Under the pieces are notes generated by a model, which had not been told where the DNA came from, searched no databases, and saw nothing but the letters and a program-made list of their open reading frames with translations. Position numbers and translations under genes: made by a program. From contig QMOE01000107.1 of NCBI GenBank assembly GCA_003648125.1, forward strand, positions 1 through 7,189: a DNA stretch of 7,189 nucleotides, written 5' to 3'. The number at the start of each line of letters is the position of its first letter. Within the stretch, counting starts at the first letter, position 1. This DNA comes from Chloroflexota bacterium (GTDB lineage: Bacteria > Chloroflexota > Anaerolineae > B4-G1). Positions 6,154 to 7,189 of this stretch are shown here, one piece after another.

Positions 6154-7189
6154 ATGCTTACCAAAGAGGAACTACTGGCCCAGGCGAAGAAGCCTGCCGA
6201 AGACGCAATGAAGCTGCATCCCTTCTACAAGGGCAAAGTGCAGACCATGGCCAAGTGCGCGGTGCGCGATTTCTCCGATTTCGCCATTTGGTACACTCCG
6301 GGTGTGGCCGCACCGTGCCGTGACATCCAGGCCCACCCGGAGATGGTATGGGAACACACCAACCGGGGCAACACCATTGCCGTGGTCTCCGATGGCACGC
6401 GGGTGCTGGGTCTGGGCGACATCGGCCCAGAGGCAGGGTTGCCGGTGATGGAAGGCAAGGCCCTGCTCTTCAAGTACCTGGGCGGGGTGGATGCGATGCC
6501 CATCTGCCTGGGCACCAAAGACCCCGACGTGTTCATTGAGACCGTCAAGCTGCTTGAGCCGTGCGTAGGGGGAATCAACCTGGAGGACATCGCCCAGCCC
6601 AAGTGCTTCCGCATCCTGGATACTCTGCGCGCCGAGATGAACATCCCGGTGTGGCATGACGATCAGCAGGGCACGGCGACGGTGTTGCTGGCCGGTCTGA
6701 TCAATGCCCTGAAAATCGTGGGCAAGGACTTGAGCAAGATCAAGATCGCCATGATTGGCTTCGGCGCGGCCAACGTGGCCACCTATCGCCTGCTCAAGGC
6801 CTGTGGTGCCGACCTGGGTGGGATTGTGATCTGCGACAGCAAAGGGACACTGCACCCCGGACGCCACGACATCGAGGAGAAGCAGGCCGAGTTTGTGGAC
6901 AAATGGCGTGCCTGCAACGAGACCAACGCCGAGCGCATCATCGGCGGGCCGGCCGAGGCCATGCGCGGCGCAGACATGATGGTCGCTTTCTCCAAGCCGG
7001 GGCCGGGCACCGTCCAGCCAGAGTGGGTAGCCGGGATGGCCAAAGACGCCATCGTCTTCCCCTGTGCCAACCCCATCCCCGAAATCTGGCCCTGGGAGGC
7101 CAAAGAGGCCGGCGCGCGCATCGTGGGCACTGGTCGCAGCGACTTTCCCAACCAGCTCAACAACTCGTTGGGTTTCCCCGGCATCTTCC
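6154..7189 (+). CDS. Malic enzyme (malate dehydrogenase, oxaloacetate-decarboxylating), 3' end outside window
   Basis: This enzyme would convert malate to pyruvate and CO2 while reducing NAD(P)+ in the cytoplasm. The frame stays open from ATG 6154 to the edge, giving 345 residues. Family blocks in order: HPFYKGK with Tyr25; DFAIWYTPGVAAPCRDI; VVSDGTRVLGLGDIG; GKALLFKYLGGVDAMPI with Lys107, the probable catalytic Lys; INLEDIAQPKCF with metal ligands Glu144 and Asp145; VWHDDQQGTA with Asp170; the nucleotide-binding turn GFGAAN at 202-207; CANPIPEIWP with Asn306; and NQLNNSLGFPG. Short bacterial malic enzymes are about 390-480 residues, so roughly 50 or more residues are missing. Phosphotransacetylase-fused forms cannot be excluded. 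An AAGGGG ribosome binding site (6142-6147) lies 6 bases upstream. Asp228 at the end of the second nucleotide-binding strand is compatible with NAD+ use, but I would not fix the cofactor. Confidence 0.92.
   Translation, partial: MLTKEELLAQAKKPAEDAMKLHPFYKGKVQTMAKCAVRDFSDFAIWYTPGVAAPCRDIQAHPEMVWEHTNRGNTIAVVSDGTRVLGLGDIGPEAGLPVMEGKALLFKYLGGVDAMPICLGTKDPDVFIETVKLLEPCVGGINLEDIAQPKCFRILDTLRAEMNIPVWHDDQQGTATVLLAGLINALKIVGKDLSKIKIAMIGFGAANVATYRLLKACGADLGGIVICDSKGTLHPGRHDIEEKQAEFVDKWRACNETNAERIIGGPAEAMRGADMMVAFSKPGPGTVQPEWVAGMAKDAIVFPCANPIPEIWPWEAKEAGARIVGTGRSDFPNQLNNSLGFPGIF

Noticed and set aside
6131..6154. Possible promoter: TTGACT at 6131 and TTGACA at 6137 before the malic enzyme
   Set aside because: The -35-like boxes are good, but a -10 at the proper distance would fall inside the coding region and no TATAAT-like sequence is there.

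Overview
The window looks like chromosomal DNA from a high-GC, free-living bacterium, most likely of the phylum Chloroflexota (Anaerolineae-like). This is inferred from three things: a lipoprotein with a Pro/Thr/Ala tether after the lipid-attachment Cys, a multi-GAF signalling protein with a HisKA-only end, and short A/G-rich heptamer repeats scattered between and inside genes. No rRNA or marker gene confirms it. All five genes lie on the + strand. I see no tRNA, rRNA, CRISPR array, transposase or phage gene.

Positions 23-3932 hold a compact three-gene ABC importer operon: a thiamine-type substrate-binding lipoprotein (thiB/tbpA-like), a fused two-domain permease (thiP-like) and an ATPase. 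The gaps are only 4 and 12 bases. The binding protein would capture thiamine (or a phosphorylated form) outside the membrane, the permease would form the channel, and the ATPase would power transport. The operon's promoter, and any TPP riboswitch, would lie left of the window.

Two repeat elements have entered this operon. A palindromic GCGAAT-type repeat (1097-1190) covers the start of the permease gene and appears to supply about its first 30 codons. A TTRGRRR heptamer array (3618-3672) lies in frame in the C-terminal part of the ATPase. A 15-base match to the first repeat recurs at 6103-6117, between genes.

Positions 3933-4050 carry a convincing sigma-70 promoter with an extended -10 (3958-3986). 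It drives a 675-residue soluble protein with three GAF domains and a histidine-phosphoacceptor (HisKA) helix pair but no ATP-binding kinase domain. After a short gap (6079-6153) comes the 5' part of a malic enzyme gene, which runs off the right edge. No gene-free stretch is longer than about 120 bases.

The window is mostly ordinary metabolism and signalling. The parts worth a second look are the coding repeats in the transporter and the kinase-less HisKA protein.
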